A stretch of DNA of 64,000 bases from NCBI GenBank assembly GCA_035384605.1, contig DAOOIV010000004.1, forward strand, positions 1 through 64,000, in the 5' to 3' direction. The notes under the pieces are model-generated. The model saw only the letters and a list, made by a program, of their open reading frames with translations, searched no databases and was not told the DNA's origin. Position 1 is the stretch's first letter. Each line of letters begins with the position of its first letter. Below, piece by piece: positions 42,747 to 51,113 of the stretch. This DNA comes from Phycisphaerae bacterium. Its GTDB lineage: Bacteria > Planctomycetota > Phycisphaerae > UBA1845 > PWPN01. The position numbers were made by a program, and so were the translations under genes.

Positions 42747-43802
42747 TCAGTATCCTTGCTCGGGGCCGCCTTTTCGTGACCCGATCCAAAGCGAACGAGT
42801 GATTGTGGGAGCATTTTCCGGGTTGGAGGGATCGGCCTGGAATAACTGGTAGTATGCCAATGCCTCCACGTGCCCGTCCATGAAGCCCGAGTTGGCCCTG
42901 GTCCGTGGTTCATAGAGGCCGTCGACGGCCTGGGTGGGCAGGTGGAATTGTTTGGTGAAGTCCGAGCCGCGTCCGCCGAGAAACGGCCTCACTGCTTTGC
43001 CTCCGTGGCGGAAGCGGAGCACCTTGCCAAGATGATCGCGGGGGCGGCTTCCCTGGCTGGTCGCCCCGAAGTCCTCGGCGAACACGCCCAGCTTGCCGGC
43101 CTCCACCACGACAATCGGCGATCCTTTGACATTGCGGAGGCCGGCACTGGCATTGGCGCCGAAGCTGCTCCAGAACAGCGGGACAGTGATCGGACCGTTC
43201 GAGGCCGTGTTGGTCCACAGTTGCTCGCCTCGATAGGAATAGCCTCGGTGGTCGTAGTACGTAACGTCGCGCCGGACCGTCGCCGTGGTTGTGGTTTGTC
43301 CTGGGGTGGCGGTGAAGTCCATCAGGCAGTCGCCGGTGGGCTCCGAGTACGAATCGCCGCCGAACATGTTGCCAAGAACCTGATCCTGGAAATCAAAAGT
43401 CCAGTTGTCGCCGCTGCGTCGGAACCGGTTGAAGATGGATGCGCCGGAGCTGATGCCCTCAGAGCCCTGGTGGCCGTACTGCTCGTCGTAGACCGCCGGG
43501 ATGGGCTTGGGGTCAGGGTCCGCAGGGCACAGGAAAATATTGGGGGCCCCGGCGTTGCGTTTGAAGGAGTCAACGGCCCAGCCATAGTTCAGACTCCACT
43601 GCTCCTTACGCATTTGCGTTTCGGCCTGCATCAGGAGAACCCCGGTCAGGCCCTGTCGCAGATTGCTGGCACACACCGATCTCTGCGCGAGATTGCGTGC
43701 GTTGATCAAGGAAGGAATGAGGATGGCAACGAGGAGAGCGATGATCGCCACGACGACCAGCACTTCGATCAACGTGAAACCGGTTCGAGCCGACGGTTTC
43801 AT
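42747..43802 (-). CDS. DUF1559-type pseudopilin (type II secretion-like)
   Basis: 351 residues from ATG 43802, preceded by GGAGAGG. The N-terminus ARTGFTLIEVLVVVAIIALL is a type IV prepilin signature: cleavage after Gly leaves Phe-Thr-Leu-Ile-Glu with Glu at +5. The rest is the globular domain of planctomycete pseudopilins, ending with FRHGGKAVRPFLGG and NSGFMDGHVEALAYYQLF, the H-X9-DG region near the C-terminus. The LCPADPDPKPIPA segment is a typical Cys-containing loop. These proteins are abundant in Planctomycetota and secreted through a type II-like system; individual roles are unknown. The matching peptidase is not nearby (cpaA is a Tad peptidase). Confidence 0.88.
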   Translation of the reverse strand: MKPSARTGFTLIEVLVVVAIIALLVAILIPSLINARNLAQRSVCASNLRQGLTGVLLMQAETQMRKEQWSLNYGWAVDSFKRNAGAPNIFLCPADPDPKPIPAVYDEQYGHQGSEGISSGASIFNRFRRSGDNWTFDFQDQVLGNMFGGDSYSEPTGDCLMDFTATPGQTTTTATVRRDVTYYDHRGYSYRGEQLWTNTASNGPITVPLFWSSFGANASAGLRNVKGSPIVVVEAGKLGVFAEDFGATSQGSRPRDHLGKVLRFRHGGKAVRPFLGGRGSDFTKQFHLPTQAVDGLYEPRTRANSGFMDGHVEALAYYQLFQADPSNPENAPTITRSLWIGSRKGGPEQGY

Positions 43803-43962
43803 GCGTCCTCTCCGGATGCCGAGGTGACCGGGCTCTGCAAGATACCGTCCCCGCCGCAAGTCCCACGCTCAGGCGCGCAGAAAACGGGGGGCCTTCTCCC
43901 ACCCATCATGTCCGATTCAAGGGATCTCCGTCCAGCCCCGCCATCGGTTCTGGCTAATGAAC

Positions 43963-43991
43963 ATTATACCCGGCGTGAGGAAGATATAAGA
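43963..43991 (-). promoter_or_regulatory. Candidate -10 region of the pseudopilin promoter
   Basis: On the minus strand a perfect TATAAT (43963-43968) lies ~160 bases before the start at 43802. The -35 match at 17-18 bases (TCTTAT) is poor. The 43803-44171 gap otherwise holds heptamer arrays. Confidence 0.35.
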
Positions 43992-44053
43992 TAGCACAGT
44001 CCCGCAAGAAGGCTGGGACAGGCCTGACCCCCGGGGCCGGCAGCCCGAGTTGT

Positions 44054-44179
44054 CAGTCTTCAGTTCTCAGTCGAGGCAGGGCCGGTGTCTCCGCCCAACT
44101 GACGACGGATCACTGAGAACTGACCATTCGCTTTCCCATCCGGTCAATTCCCAATTCTCCAATCTCAATTCTCAATTCG
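44054..44179. repeat. Heptamer-period arrays at the 3' end of the BtuF-like gene
   Basis: Three arrays: CAGTCTT, CAGTTCT, CAGTCGA (44054-44074); ACTGAGA, ACTGACC (44112-44125); CAATTCC, CAATTCT, CCAATCT, CAATTCT, CAATTCG (44145-44179). The last one runs into the coding region, and its minus strand provides the final Asn codon and TGA stop of the gene ending at 44172. Confidence 0.8.
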
Positions 44180-45167
44180 TCCCTTCGCCCTCGGCCAAGG
44201 CGGTGATGAAATGGTGGAGGGCGATGGCCACCCGCGGGCCGGCGCTGAGCCACTCCGAGCCGCCGACCCGGGCGACACGCCGCTCGCGGATGGCGGGGAT
44301 CCCCCCGACCTTTGCCCACGTTCGATAGAGATCGTCCCATTGCCGATCGGTCAGAGGCTCGCCGAACGTCAGGATCGCCTCAACGTCCAGCGTCAGCAGC
44401 CGCTCAAGGCCGATTTCGCCGTGCGAGACGGGCATGGCCCCCGCGGCGGCGTTTTGTTGGCCCGCCGCCTGCAAGAGGCTTTCCAGAAACGAACCCGGGC
44501 CGGCCACCCAGACCGGTCTGGGTGGAACGGGTAGATCACCCAGTATGATCAGAACGCGGCGGCGAGGCAGGTCCAAACGGCGGGCCGTCTGACGCAGCGT
44601 TTCCAAGTCATTGCGAATAAACGCGGCCAGCGCGGTTGCGGTCTTGGGCCGGCCGCACAGGCTGCCGATGCGTTCGATGGCGGTGTAGACCTCTTCAAGC
44701 GTATCGTGTGGAAGAGCGGCATGCGGCAGGCCGAGCTTGCCCAGGGCATCGATTACCTGTCCGCTGTTTCGCGTGACGAGGATGAGGTCGGGCTTGAGGG
44801 TCTTTATCATGTCGAGGTTGACCGTCACCAGCGAACCGACATCGGCCACGCGTTCGATGCCCGGCGGATGAGTGCAGTAGGGGGTACGGCCGACCAAGCG
44901 GTCGCGCAACCCCAGAGCGCAGACGATTTCGGTGATGCTCGGGGCAAGGGAGATCAGCCGGTTCGGACCCTTATCGCGTTCGGAGGGGTCAACCCACGGG
45001 TTGGCGACGTAATCGCGAGGTTCGCTGATGCGGAGGGCCCGCCCGGCCGGCCGGCTGGTCACGGCCGGCGGCTGCCCGCTCGCCACCAGGTGACTGCGAA
45101 CGCGCAGCCCCACGGCCGCAATAAAGACAGCCCCCGTCGCCAGGATCAACCAGTAAGAACGTCGCAC
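44172..45167 (-). CDS. BtuF-like helical-backbone metal receptor (ABC substrate-binding protein)
   Basis: 331 residues. N-terminal signal/anchor (YWLILATGAVFIAAVGL), a ~40-residue linker, then the class III substrate-binding fold: RLISLAPSITEIVCALGLRD, LVGRTPYCTHP, VADVGSLVTVNLDMIKTLKP, DLILVTRNSGQ, and after the long backbone helix VWVAGPGSFLESLLQAAGQQ. This family binds vitamin B12 or iron-siderophores outside the cytoplasmic membrane for import. RVGGSEWLSAGPRVAIALH ends it. No ABC permease or ATPase is nearby, so the partner transporter is elsewhere. The stop codon lies inside a heptamer repeat. Confidence 0.85.
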   Translation of the reverse strand: MRRSYWLILATGAVFIAAVGLRVRSHLVASGQPPAVTSRPAGRALRISEPRDYVANPWVDPSERDKGPNRLISLAPSITEIVCALGLRDRLVGRTPYCTHPPGIERVADVGSLVTVNLDMIKTLKPDLILVTRNSGQVIDALGKLGLPHAALPHDTLEEVYTAIERIGSLCGRPKTATALAAFIRNDLETLRQTARRLDLPRRRVLIILGDLPVPPRPVWVAGPGSFLESLLQAAGQQNAAAGAMPVSHGEIGLERLLTLDVEAILTFGEPLTDRQWDDLYRTWAKVGGIPAIRERRVARVGGSEWLSAGPRVAIALHHFITALAEGEGTN

Positions 45168-45208
45168 GCCGACCTCACCAGCCTGCTGCGGGCCCCAGAT
45201 TCCCGTCC

Positions 45209-45520
45209 CTACGTCTTCAGCTTCCGTCCCAGCCGCTTCTCCACGCTATCGATCTTGCTTTGCAGGCGTCCGGTCGCCCCTTTGCGCCAATCGAACTTGA
45301 TCGTACAGGCGATCCGGTCGCAATCCTGGCTCATCCTTTCAAGGCATTGACCCACGACCCCGATGACCTGGTCCCACTCGCCTTCGAGGACGGTGCCCAT
45401 CGCGTTCAACTGATACGGCACGCCGCTGCGATCGATGACATCAAGGCTGCGAGCGACGTATTCACCGACCGATTCCCCCTTGCCCAGCGGGAACATCGAG
45501 AATTCAAGAAGCATGGCCAT
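45209..45520 (-). CDS. MTH1187/YqgV-family protein
   Basis: 103 residues. LLEFSMFPLGKGESVGEYVA, GVPYQLNAMGTVLEGEWDQV and DRIACTIKFDWRKG follow the MTH1187 (DUF77) pattern, a ferredoxin-like fold in which members bind thiamine or related ligands. Full-length for the family. It precedes the BtuF-like gene by 41 bases on the same strand, so both may form a small transcription unit. The ligand here is not known. Confidence 0.85.
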   Translation of the reverse strand: MAMLLEFSMFPLGKGESVGEYVARSLDVIDRSGVPYQLNAMGTVLEGEWDQVIGVVGQCLERMSQDCDRIACTIKFDWRKGATGRLQSKIDSVEKRLGRKLKT

Positions 45521-45658
45521 GGTGCGTACTCCTCTCTGAGAATGCCGGGCATGCCCGTCTTTCTTGAGTTCGTATCATACCACCAGATTGGTTTCGCAGG
45601 ACCGTTGTCAGGTGCCCGCGCGGGACAAGACGGGTCCGCGACACTCGCGGCGGCTCTG

Positions 45659-46153
45659 TCATGGCATCGGAGCAGAAGCGACCTTCTTGGCCAGCAACGT
45701 CACCTCGCGACCGAGAAAGATCTCGGGCTCGTACACCACCCGGCCGGTGATCGACATGCCCATGGTCTGGTAGAAAGCCAGCGCCCCATCCACGAGGGCT
45801 GCGACGGTCATCTCCTCGTGGCCGGCCCGGCGGATCATCGCTTCGCAGGCCTCGAACAGGGCCTTGCCCACCCCTTGCCGGTGGTACCGCGGATCGACGT
45901 AAAGCCGGGCGATTTCGTTACCGTGCACCGCCGCCATGCCCACAATGCCGGTTTCAGTGCAGGCGACGAGGTGCGGGCGGGATTTGGATTCCTCGCGAAC
46001 CGTCTGCTCCGACGAGCGGTCGTCGACCAGGAATGCCAGTTGCCTGGCAGTCAAGTGTTCGCGGTCGCCCAGCCAGCGAAAGCAATCCCTCAGCAGTTCA
46101 CTGACGCGAGGGATGTCAGTCTCAGTCATTTCGCGGATGTGCAGATTCACCAT
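45659..46153 (-). CDS. GNAT-family N-acetyltransferase
   Basis: 164 residues from ATG 46153 (VNLHIREMTETDIPRV), the natural start of the fold; longer frames upstream lack similarity. The acetyl-CoA motif is visible as ARLYVDPRYHRQGVGKALFE (motif A R/QxxGxG/A: RQGVGKA), with MAAVHGNEIARLYV before and ALAFYQTMGM, the motif B segment, after. A cytoplasmic acetyltransferase of unknown substrate. It lies downstream of the fba gene on the same strand beyond a stem-loop. Confidence 0.85.
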   Translation of the reverse strand: MVNLHIREMTETDIPRVSELLRDCFRWLGDREHLTARQLAFLVDDRSSEQTVREESKSRPHLVACTETGIVGMAAVHGNEIARLYVDPRYHRQGVGKALFEACEAMIRRAGHEEMTVAALVDGALAFYQTMGMSITGRVVYEPEIFLGREVTLLAKKVASAPMP

Positions 46154-46253
46154 GATCCGGGCCGGTTTCACTTTTCCAGAACGGCAATCTTTACCGCAAC
46201 AGAATAGCCCTGTGGCGCGGACCCAGCAACAAGAATAGTCCGGCCCGGAAGAA

Positions 46254-46284
46254 GCAAACCCACGGTTTACCACCGCGGGTTTGC
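46254..46284. terminator. Stem-loop after fba
   Basis: GCAAACCC-A-CGG (46254-46265) and CCG-C-GGGTTTGC (46273-46284) form 8+3 bp with one mismatch around a seven-base loop. It lies ~60 bases past the fba stop (minus strand). No U tract follows on the minus strand, so it may be an RNA 3' end or a partial terminator. Confidence 0.45.
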
Positions 46285-46342
46285 GGAAGCCTCGTGTTTT
46301 TTCTGATCCGGCCGCAACCGGCCGAAGGGTGACAAAGGACGC

Positions 46343-47356
46343 TCACTTCTTGTAGAAACTGATCATGTCCTTACAGGTTTTGATCTTGATCTTCCCGGCG
46401 TTGCCGGCCTGACCGAAGGCGGTCATGCGAGCGATGCAGATCTGCTTCATCATCTCGCGGGCCGGGCCGAGGTAATCACGAGGATCGAACTTGTCGGGCG
46501 TCTCGGCGAAGACCTTGCGGATCGCGGCAGTGATGGCCAGGCGGTTGTCGGTGTCCACGTTGATCTTTCGGACGCCGTGTTTGATACCCCGTTGGATTTC
46601 CTCGACGGGCACGCCGTAGCTTTCCTTCATCTTGCCGCCGTATTTGTTGATGAGGTCGACCAGCTCGCGAGGGACGCTTGACGATCCGTGCATGACCAGG
46701 TGGCAGTTAGGCAGGCGGCGGTGAATCTCCTCGATGATGTCCATCTTGAGGACGTCGCCGGTGGGTTTCTTGGTGAACTTGTAGGCGCCGTGGCTGGTGC
46801 CGATCGCCACTGCCAGGGCGTCGACGCCGGTGTCGGCTACGAACTTCTCGGCCAGGGCCGGGTCAGTGACATGTTCGAGGCCGGTGCCGCCGGCACCGTG
46901 GCCGTCTTCAATGCCGCCGAGCACGCCGATCTCGCCTTCGACGGTCACGCCCACGGCGTGGGCCATCTGGACGACCTCCCTGGTGACTTTCACGTTGTAC
47001 TCATAGCTGCTGGGCGTCTTGCCGTCCTCGCTGAGCGAGCCATCCATCATGACGCTGGTGAATCCCTGCTCGATAGCACTCTTGCAGGTGGCCGGGCTGT
47101 TGCCGTGGTCCTGGTGCATGGCGATCGGGATCTTGGGGTACAGTTCGACGGCGGCGAGCATCAAATGTCGCAGGTAAGCGTCGTTGGTGTACTTGCGAGC
47201 TCCGCGGCTGGCCTGGACGATCACGGGGCTGTCTGTTTCCTTGGCCGCCTCCATGATTGCCTGGATCTGCTCCATGTTGTTGACGTTCAGTGCGGCGATG
47301 CCGTAGTTGTTTTCAGCCGCGTGGTCCAGCAAGATGCGCATCGGTACAAGTGGCAT
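46343..47356 (-). CDS. fba: Class II fructose-1,6-bisphosphate aldolase
   Basis: 337 residues from ATG 47356, preceded by GGAG. Zinc and substrate motifs: YGIAALNVNNMEQIQAIMEA, IAMHQDHGNSPATCKSAIEQ (HxDHG Zn site), SVMMDGSLSEDGKTPSSYEY, VEGEIGVLGGIEDGHG, AIGTSHGAYKF and HLVMHGSSSVP, KINVDTDNRL. The length and motifs fit the class IIB type with ~340 residues. It interconverts fructose-1,6-bisphosphate and triose phosphates in glycolysis and gluconeogenesis. No other glycolytic gene is adjacent. Confidence 0.94.
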   Translation of the reverse strand: MPLVPMRILLDHAAENNYGIAALNVNNMEQIQAIMEAAKETDSPVIVQASRGARKYTNDAYLRHLMLAAVELYPKIPIAMHQDHGNSPATCKSAIEQGFTSVMMDGSLSEDGKTPSSYEYNVKVTREVVQMAHAVGVTVEGEIGVLGGIEDGHGAGGTGLEHVTDPALAEKFVADTGVDALAVAIGTSHGAYKFTKKPTGDVLKMDIIEEIHRRLPNCHLVMHGSSSVPRELVDLINKYGGKMKESYGVPVEEIQRGIKHGVRKINVDTDNRLAITAAIRKVFAETPDKFDPRDYLGPAREMMKQICIARMTAFGQAGNAGKIKIKTCKDMISFYKK

Positions 47357-47570
47357 GTCGATTGATCTCCTCAAACACGCTTTGTGGTTCGTCCCTTCGC
47401 TATCGGCCGGCCAGGGCTTGGCAGCGCCCCGGTCCGGGCAGGCAGACGCGGAAGTGTACCAGCATCCGCGAGGAATTGCACCTAGCCGGATCGAGCGAGC
47501 GGAACCGGAGGAAGCCGGTCGGGACGGCGGCCTTGGCCGCAGGACCGATCGTCACCCGACCCTCTGCTTG

Positions 47571-47595
47571 TAACCTATTGTCGAGTAAGATGTTA
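47571..47595. promoter_or_regulatory. 25-bp imperfect palindrome, copy 1
   Basis: Starts TAACCTATTGTCGA and ends GTTA. Its first 14 bases and last five are the same as those of the 25-bp element at 62457-62481. It lies 215 bases before fba and 440 before the PEP-CTERM gene. Confidence 0.4.
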
Positions 47596-47693
47596 TACGA
47601 GAACATGTGGTCTTGCCGTGGGACGATCTTTTCGGATGTTGGCGTTCGAAGCAGGCAGCAGGAGTTGTGTTTGGTAAAAGGGAAAGTTTCTCC

Positions 47694-47722
47694 TTGACAC
47701 ACCGTGTTTTGTTGAGGAAAAT
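47694..47722 (+). promoter_or_regulatory. Candidate promoter of the PEP-CTERM gene
   Basis: A perfect TTGACA (47694-47699), a 17-base spacer and GAAAAT (47717-47722). A transcript from here would have a ~300-base leader. Confidence 0.4.
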
Positions 47723-47960
47723 GAGGCTGTTGAAGGTCGGGAAGCTCGAGTGGCCGAGCATGTCTAAAGGCTGATGAACTCGAGCAGCACTCACATTTCA
47801 TGGGAGAGCGGAGGGGCCGGGGGATGGGAAGGCAATCCCGGTCAGAAGAACATTGAGCGTTGGCCGGCTTCGACCAGTGGCGATGTGGCTGTGGACTTCG
47901 TGAGCAGTAATCAGTTCGGCCGAAGTCAGCCTTTGCATATGGTATCGGTCTGAGGATTGG

Positions 47961-47983
47961 TGCCGAGGCGCGCGCCCTCGGCA
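47961..47983 (+). other. 8-bp hairpin in the leader of the PEP-CTERM gene
   Basis: TGCCGAGG (47961-47968) and CCTCGGCA (47976-47983), loop CGCGCGC, perfect stem, ~50 bases upstream of the start codon. It could block or time ribosome access. Confidence 0.5.
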
Positions 47984-48032
47984 ATCAGCGGTTCAAGTAT
48001 ATAGTGGGTTCTCTTTTTGGAGGAGCAAGGCG

Positions 48033-48680
48033 ATGAAGATGTTACTAGGTTCAATTGCGGTGATGCTGTGCATTCCCGCGTTGGTGTGGGCCGATGCGCC
48101 GCCGGGGACAATCGTCTATATCGAGGACGACTTCCTGCCGGACCAGGACATGAACGGCTGGACGACGTATGGGAACGCGACCATCGGGAACCCCTCGGGA
48201 AACGGATTCAGCCTGTGGGGGCCGTGCTACCGCAGAGCTGACGAGCAGGATGGCATCGCCGGGATCCGGGAAGGCGGCGGTGGCGGTCGCAGCTTCGGGA
48301 TGTACAAGAGGTTTTACGACGAGTACATTCCTGAGGGCGAAAAGCACATCCAGGCGTGGGTCCGCATGCTTAGCTGCACCTGGGGCTGGGAATTGACGCC
48401 GGGTGCCCTGAATGTCCGGTTGGGCAAGGACCCGCTCGGCGGGACGGATCCGAATGCCCCGAGCGTGATCTGGACTGCGCCGTACTGGGGCGACTGGAAC
48501 AGACTCGAGCTGATCCAGCCTTGCGTCGAGGGCTGGGAGACGATCTTTATCCAGGTCGATGGGTTCATGAACGGCTACTACCAGATTCTGGTGGACACGG
48601 TCGAGGTCTGGCAGACTCCTGAGCCGGCGGCAGCCGCCCTGCTCATGTTGGGCTTGCCCCTGTTGCGTCGACGTCGCTGA
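48033..48680 (+). CDS. PEP-CTERM sorting-domain protein, unknown function
   Basis: 215 residues. Signal peptide MKMLLGSIAVMLCIPALVWA, cleaved after ADA or similar. The C-terminus PEPAAAALLMLGLPLLRRRR is a PEP-CTERM tripartite signal: PEP motif, hydrophobic helix and arginine cluster, recognised by an exosortase (none in the window). Between them lies a single beta-sandwich-like domain (DDFLPDQDMNGWTTYGNATI, IQAWVRMLSCTWGWELTPGA) with three Cys residues. GGAGG is seven bases from ATG 48033. Sorted to the cell surface or extracellular matrix by family knowledge. Confidence 0.87.
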   Translation: MKMLLGSIAVMLCIPALVWADAPPGTIVYIEDDFLPDQDMNGWTTYGNATIGNPSGNGFSLWGPCYRRADEQDGIAGIREGGGGGRSFGMYKRFYDEYIPEGEKHIQAWVRMLSCTWGWELTPGALNVRLGKDPLGGTDPNAPSVIWTAPYWGDWNRLELIQPCVEGWETIFIQVDGFMNGYYQILVDTVEVWQTPEPAAAALLMLGLPLLRRRR

Positions 48681-48985
48681 AGATCCTATTCGCGGCGGCG
48701 GTAGGTGTGCGGTCGGCACCGATCGGCGTGCTGCCGGCCCCCGCCGAGGGGCTGTTCCGCAGGCGCGACGCGGACAAACGCGCAGCGCAATGGACTACTG
48801 GAAGCTTGCGAGTCGTGTTCCGGCTCGCAGGCTTCCGGTGCGCAGACATGGTGCCGGTAATCGACAGGACGGCAGCCGGGGACTGGATGTTCGACCAGTT
48901 GAATCGGTCCGGGTGAAGCATTCCCTGAGTATCATCGGGTATGTGGGTCCTTGCGTGCGCCAGCCGATGGGAGCAAACTGGAAGC
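48681..48985 (+). other. 305-base gap with a 13-bp stem-loop
   Basis: GGAAGCTTGCGAG (48800-48812) and CTCGCAGGCTTCC (48824-48836) pair with one wobble around an 11-base loop, 120 bases after the PEP-CTERM stop. No T tract. Nothing else is seen before the SGNH gene. Confidence 0.5.
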
Positions 48986-50884
48986 GTGAATCGGCGAAGC
49001 AAACGAAGGCTTGAGGACCCACGGGGCACAATCGCGACAGGGCTGCCGAAAAAGCGGATGAAATGGTGGCAGCGGCTTGCTCTGCTGGGCTTTTCGTTCA
49101 TCCTGCTCGTGCTGATGGAACTGGCGTTACGGGTTGTCGGCTACGGCCCCGATCCGGATCTGATGGTGCGTCGAGCCGAAGTCGAGGGCGGACGAATCAT
49201 CGGCCTCAATCCGGTGGCCTGGAAGCGTTTCGCGTTGCGCCCGACTCCCCACCGTCCCGGCGAAGGCGTCCTCAAAGTCCACGATTTCCGCGACCCGAAG
49301 CCACCCGGAATCTTTCGGGTTTTTTTTCTTGGCGAGAGCAGCGTCCAGGGGGTGCCCTATGAGCGAAACGCTACCATGTGCGCATTTCTTGAGGCGCTGC
49401 TTGCAGCGGCTTGGCCCGAGATTCGCGTCGAGGTCATCAATTGCGGCGTCACGGCGGTCAACAGCTACAGTCTGCGAGCCTGGCTTCCCGAGGTGCTTGA
49501 ATACGAGCCCGACCTCCTGGTGGTGTATGCAGGGCATAACGAGTTCTACGGGTTTTATGGGCCGGGGTCGTTGCACGGGGTCGGGACAAGCCGGAAGGCT
49601 GTTCTCACCCACATGTGGATTCGCCAGTTGCGACTCAGCCAGGTCATCCGGGACGGGCTTGATACGTTCCGCTCGCCTCCGCCGCCGGAGTCTGCGGCAA
49701 CACTGATGGAAATGATGGCGAAAGACCGGCTGATCCGACTAGGAAGTGGCGTCTACAGCGCGTGCCGCGAAAACTTCCGGGCCAATTTGAACGACATGGT
49801 TCAAGCAGCGCAGGGAGCAGGCGTTCCGATGGTTCTCTGCGGTCTGGTCAGCAACGAGCGAGATCTGGTGCCGATGGTTTCTGCCAATCGTGAGGGTCTC
49901 TCGCGACAGCAAGAAGACCAATGGCGCAGGGACTTTCAGGAAGGGGCCGGTATGGTGTCGGCCGGCCGATGGGGGGAGGCTCTCCCGCTTCTCGAGCGAG
50001 CCGCTCAAATCGATGACACCCATGCGGAGCTGGTTTACCGCCTGGCCCAGTGCCAGCAGCATCTGGGACAGCCGCACGAGGCCAGGGCCCTCTATCGCCG
50101 GGCTCGAGATCTGGATTGCCTGCGGTTTCGGGCCACCGGCGAATTCAGTGAGGTGATCCGCAGCGTGGCCGGAAAGCGTTGCATCTTCGTTGACACCGCC
50201 GCGGCCTTCGAAGCTGCCAGTCCCGACGGACTCATCGGCTGGAACCTGATGACCGATCACCTTCACCCCACGGTATACGGGCACTACCTGATCGCCCGGA
50301 GTATCTGCCATGCGCTCGCGGCGGAATGTGAGCGTCTTGGTCTGCGTGCCATAGAGCCCGATTCGCTTCCGCAATTTGAACGGGCGGCGGAGGTGCTGGG
50401 CTGCGACCAACTGACCGAGCTGATCGGATCCCTGCACATCCTGAAACTGATGCAGGCGTACCCGTTTGCGGGCACGCCAAACGCCGCCCGGGCCGCTGAA
50501 CTCCTGACCAGTACCGCGCGTGACATGGCATCGCTGCCGCAGGAAATCGTTCCCGTGATCGATCAATGGATCAAGGGAGGCAGCAAAGGCTCGCTGCACT
50601 TCGCGGTAGCCCGCCTTTACGAGTCGAGCGGCCAAACCGACAAAGCAATGCCTTATTTGCGCCGCGCCGAGCGTACGACGGAGCCTCACAGCCCTGAAGC
50701 GGTCGAGATCAAACTGGAGATGGCCCGCTTTCTCGCCGCCTCGACCCGGCCGGAAGATGCGGAACGGGCTGCCGAATACGCGCAGCAGGCCTTGCAGTAT
50801 GTGGAGGAGTCGGCTCGTGTGCATCCGGAGGCGAAATCGCGGTTGGCCGCCGCGAGCGCGGAGATTCGACAGATGATTCGTTAG
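48986..50884 (+). CDS. Membrane-anchored SGNH hydrolase with internal and C-terminal TPRs
   Basis: About 632 residues from GTG 48986; ATG 48941 and ATG 49058 are alternatives. One membrane helix (LALLGFSFILLVLMELALRV) precedes the SGNH domain: FLGESSVQGVPY (catalytic Ser in GESS), VYAGHNEFYGF (block III, GHNE in place of GxND) and DHLHPTVYGHYL (catalytic Asp/His). Between block III and the DHLHP block sits a TPR-like segment (GRWGEALPLLERAAQIDDTH and GQPHEARALYRRARDLD), an insertion inside the catalytic domain. A further C-terminal TPR region follows. It starts a four-gene unit with DUF5989, carbamoyltransferase and SxtJ-like genes. Acyl- or sugar-ester hydrolysis at the envelope is likely but unproven. 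Confidence 0.82.
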   Translation: MNRRSKRRLEDPRGTIATGLPKKRMKWWQRLALLGFSFILLVLMELALRVVGYGPDPDLMVRRAEVEGGRIIGLNPVAWKRFALRPTPHRPGEGVLKVHDFRDPKPPGIFRVFFLGESSVQGVPYERNATMCAFLEALLAAAWPEIRVEVINCGVTAVNSYSLRAWLPEVLEYEPDLLVVYAGHNEFYGFYGPGSLHGVGTSRKAVLTHMWIRQLRLSQVIRDGLDTFRSPPPPESAATLMEMMAKDRLIRLGSGVYSACRENFRANLNDMVQAAQGAGVPMVLCGLVSNERDLVPMVSANREGLSRQQEDQWRRDFQEGAGMVSAGRWGEALPLLERAAQIDDTHAELVYRLAQCQQHLGQPHEARALYRRARDLDCLRFRATGEFSEVIRSVAGKRCIFVDTAAAFEAASPDGLIGWNLMTDHLHPTVYGHYLIARSICHALAAECERLGLRAIEPDSLPQFERAAEVLGCDQLTELIGSLHILKLMQAYPFAGTPNAARAAELLTSTARDMASLPQEIVPVIDQWIKGGSKGSLHFAVARLYESSGQTDKAMPYLRRAERTTEPHSPEAVEIKLEMARFLAASTRPEDAERAAEYAQQALQYVEESARVHPEAKSRLAAASAEIRQMIR

Positions 50885-50903
50885 TTTCTACAATCGCCTC
50901 CGC

Positions 50904-51104
50904 ATGAGGTTCATGGGCTGTCCGATGGCTCGGATTCAACGACATGACGGGAAGTTGTCGACTCTCCGGGAGTTGCTTGCCTTCATGTGGGGACACAAGC
51001 GATGGTGGCTGTTGCCCGTGGCGATCGTGCTGCTGCTCCTGGCGGGTCTTATCGTTTTTGCGGAGTCATCCGCCTTGGCCCCACTGATCTACACGGTGTT
51101 CTGA
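50904..51104 (+). CDS. DUF5989 / SxtK-like small membrane protein
   Basis: 66 residues (start at 50904, 50913 or 50925 not settled). LSTLRELLAFMWGHKRWWLL, then LPVAIVLLLLAGLIVFAESS and ALAPLIYTVF, the ending typical of DUF5989 (SALAPFIYT-like). One membrane helix. In the saxitoxin cluster a protein of this kind (SxtK) lies next to the SxtI carbamoyltransferase. Here it sits 19 bases after the SGNH gene and nine before the carbamoyltransferase. Its role is unknown. Confidence 0.82.
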   Translation: MRFMGCPMARIQRHDGKLSTLRELLAFMWGHKRWWLLPVAIVLLLLAGLIVFAESSALAPLIYTVF

Positions 51105-51113
51105 GGGACGCGC

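Larger units (their letters stand above)
47357..48032. other. 676-base divergent intergenic region (fba / PEP-CTERM gene)
   Basis: No coding frame. It holds the 25-bp imperfect palindrome at 47571-47595, a TTGACA promoter candidate at 47694-47722, a CTCGAG inverted-repeat segment near 47745-47790, and a TGCCGAGG hairpin at 47961-47983 about 50 bases before the PEP-CTERM start. Confidence 0.6.

Noticed and set aside
46308..46323. CGGCCG-CAAC-CGGCCG as fba terminator
   Set aside because: Not followed by T residues on either strand; CGGCCG is self-complementary and such pairs are frequent at this GC content.
47740..47800. tRNA-like segment (GTGGCCGAG and TCTAAAGGC resembling a D-arm)
   Set aside because: No anticodon arm, T-arm or full acceptor stem could be built. 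At most a relic or chance resemblance.
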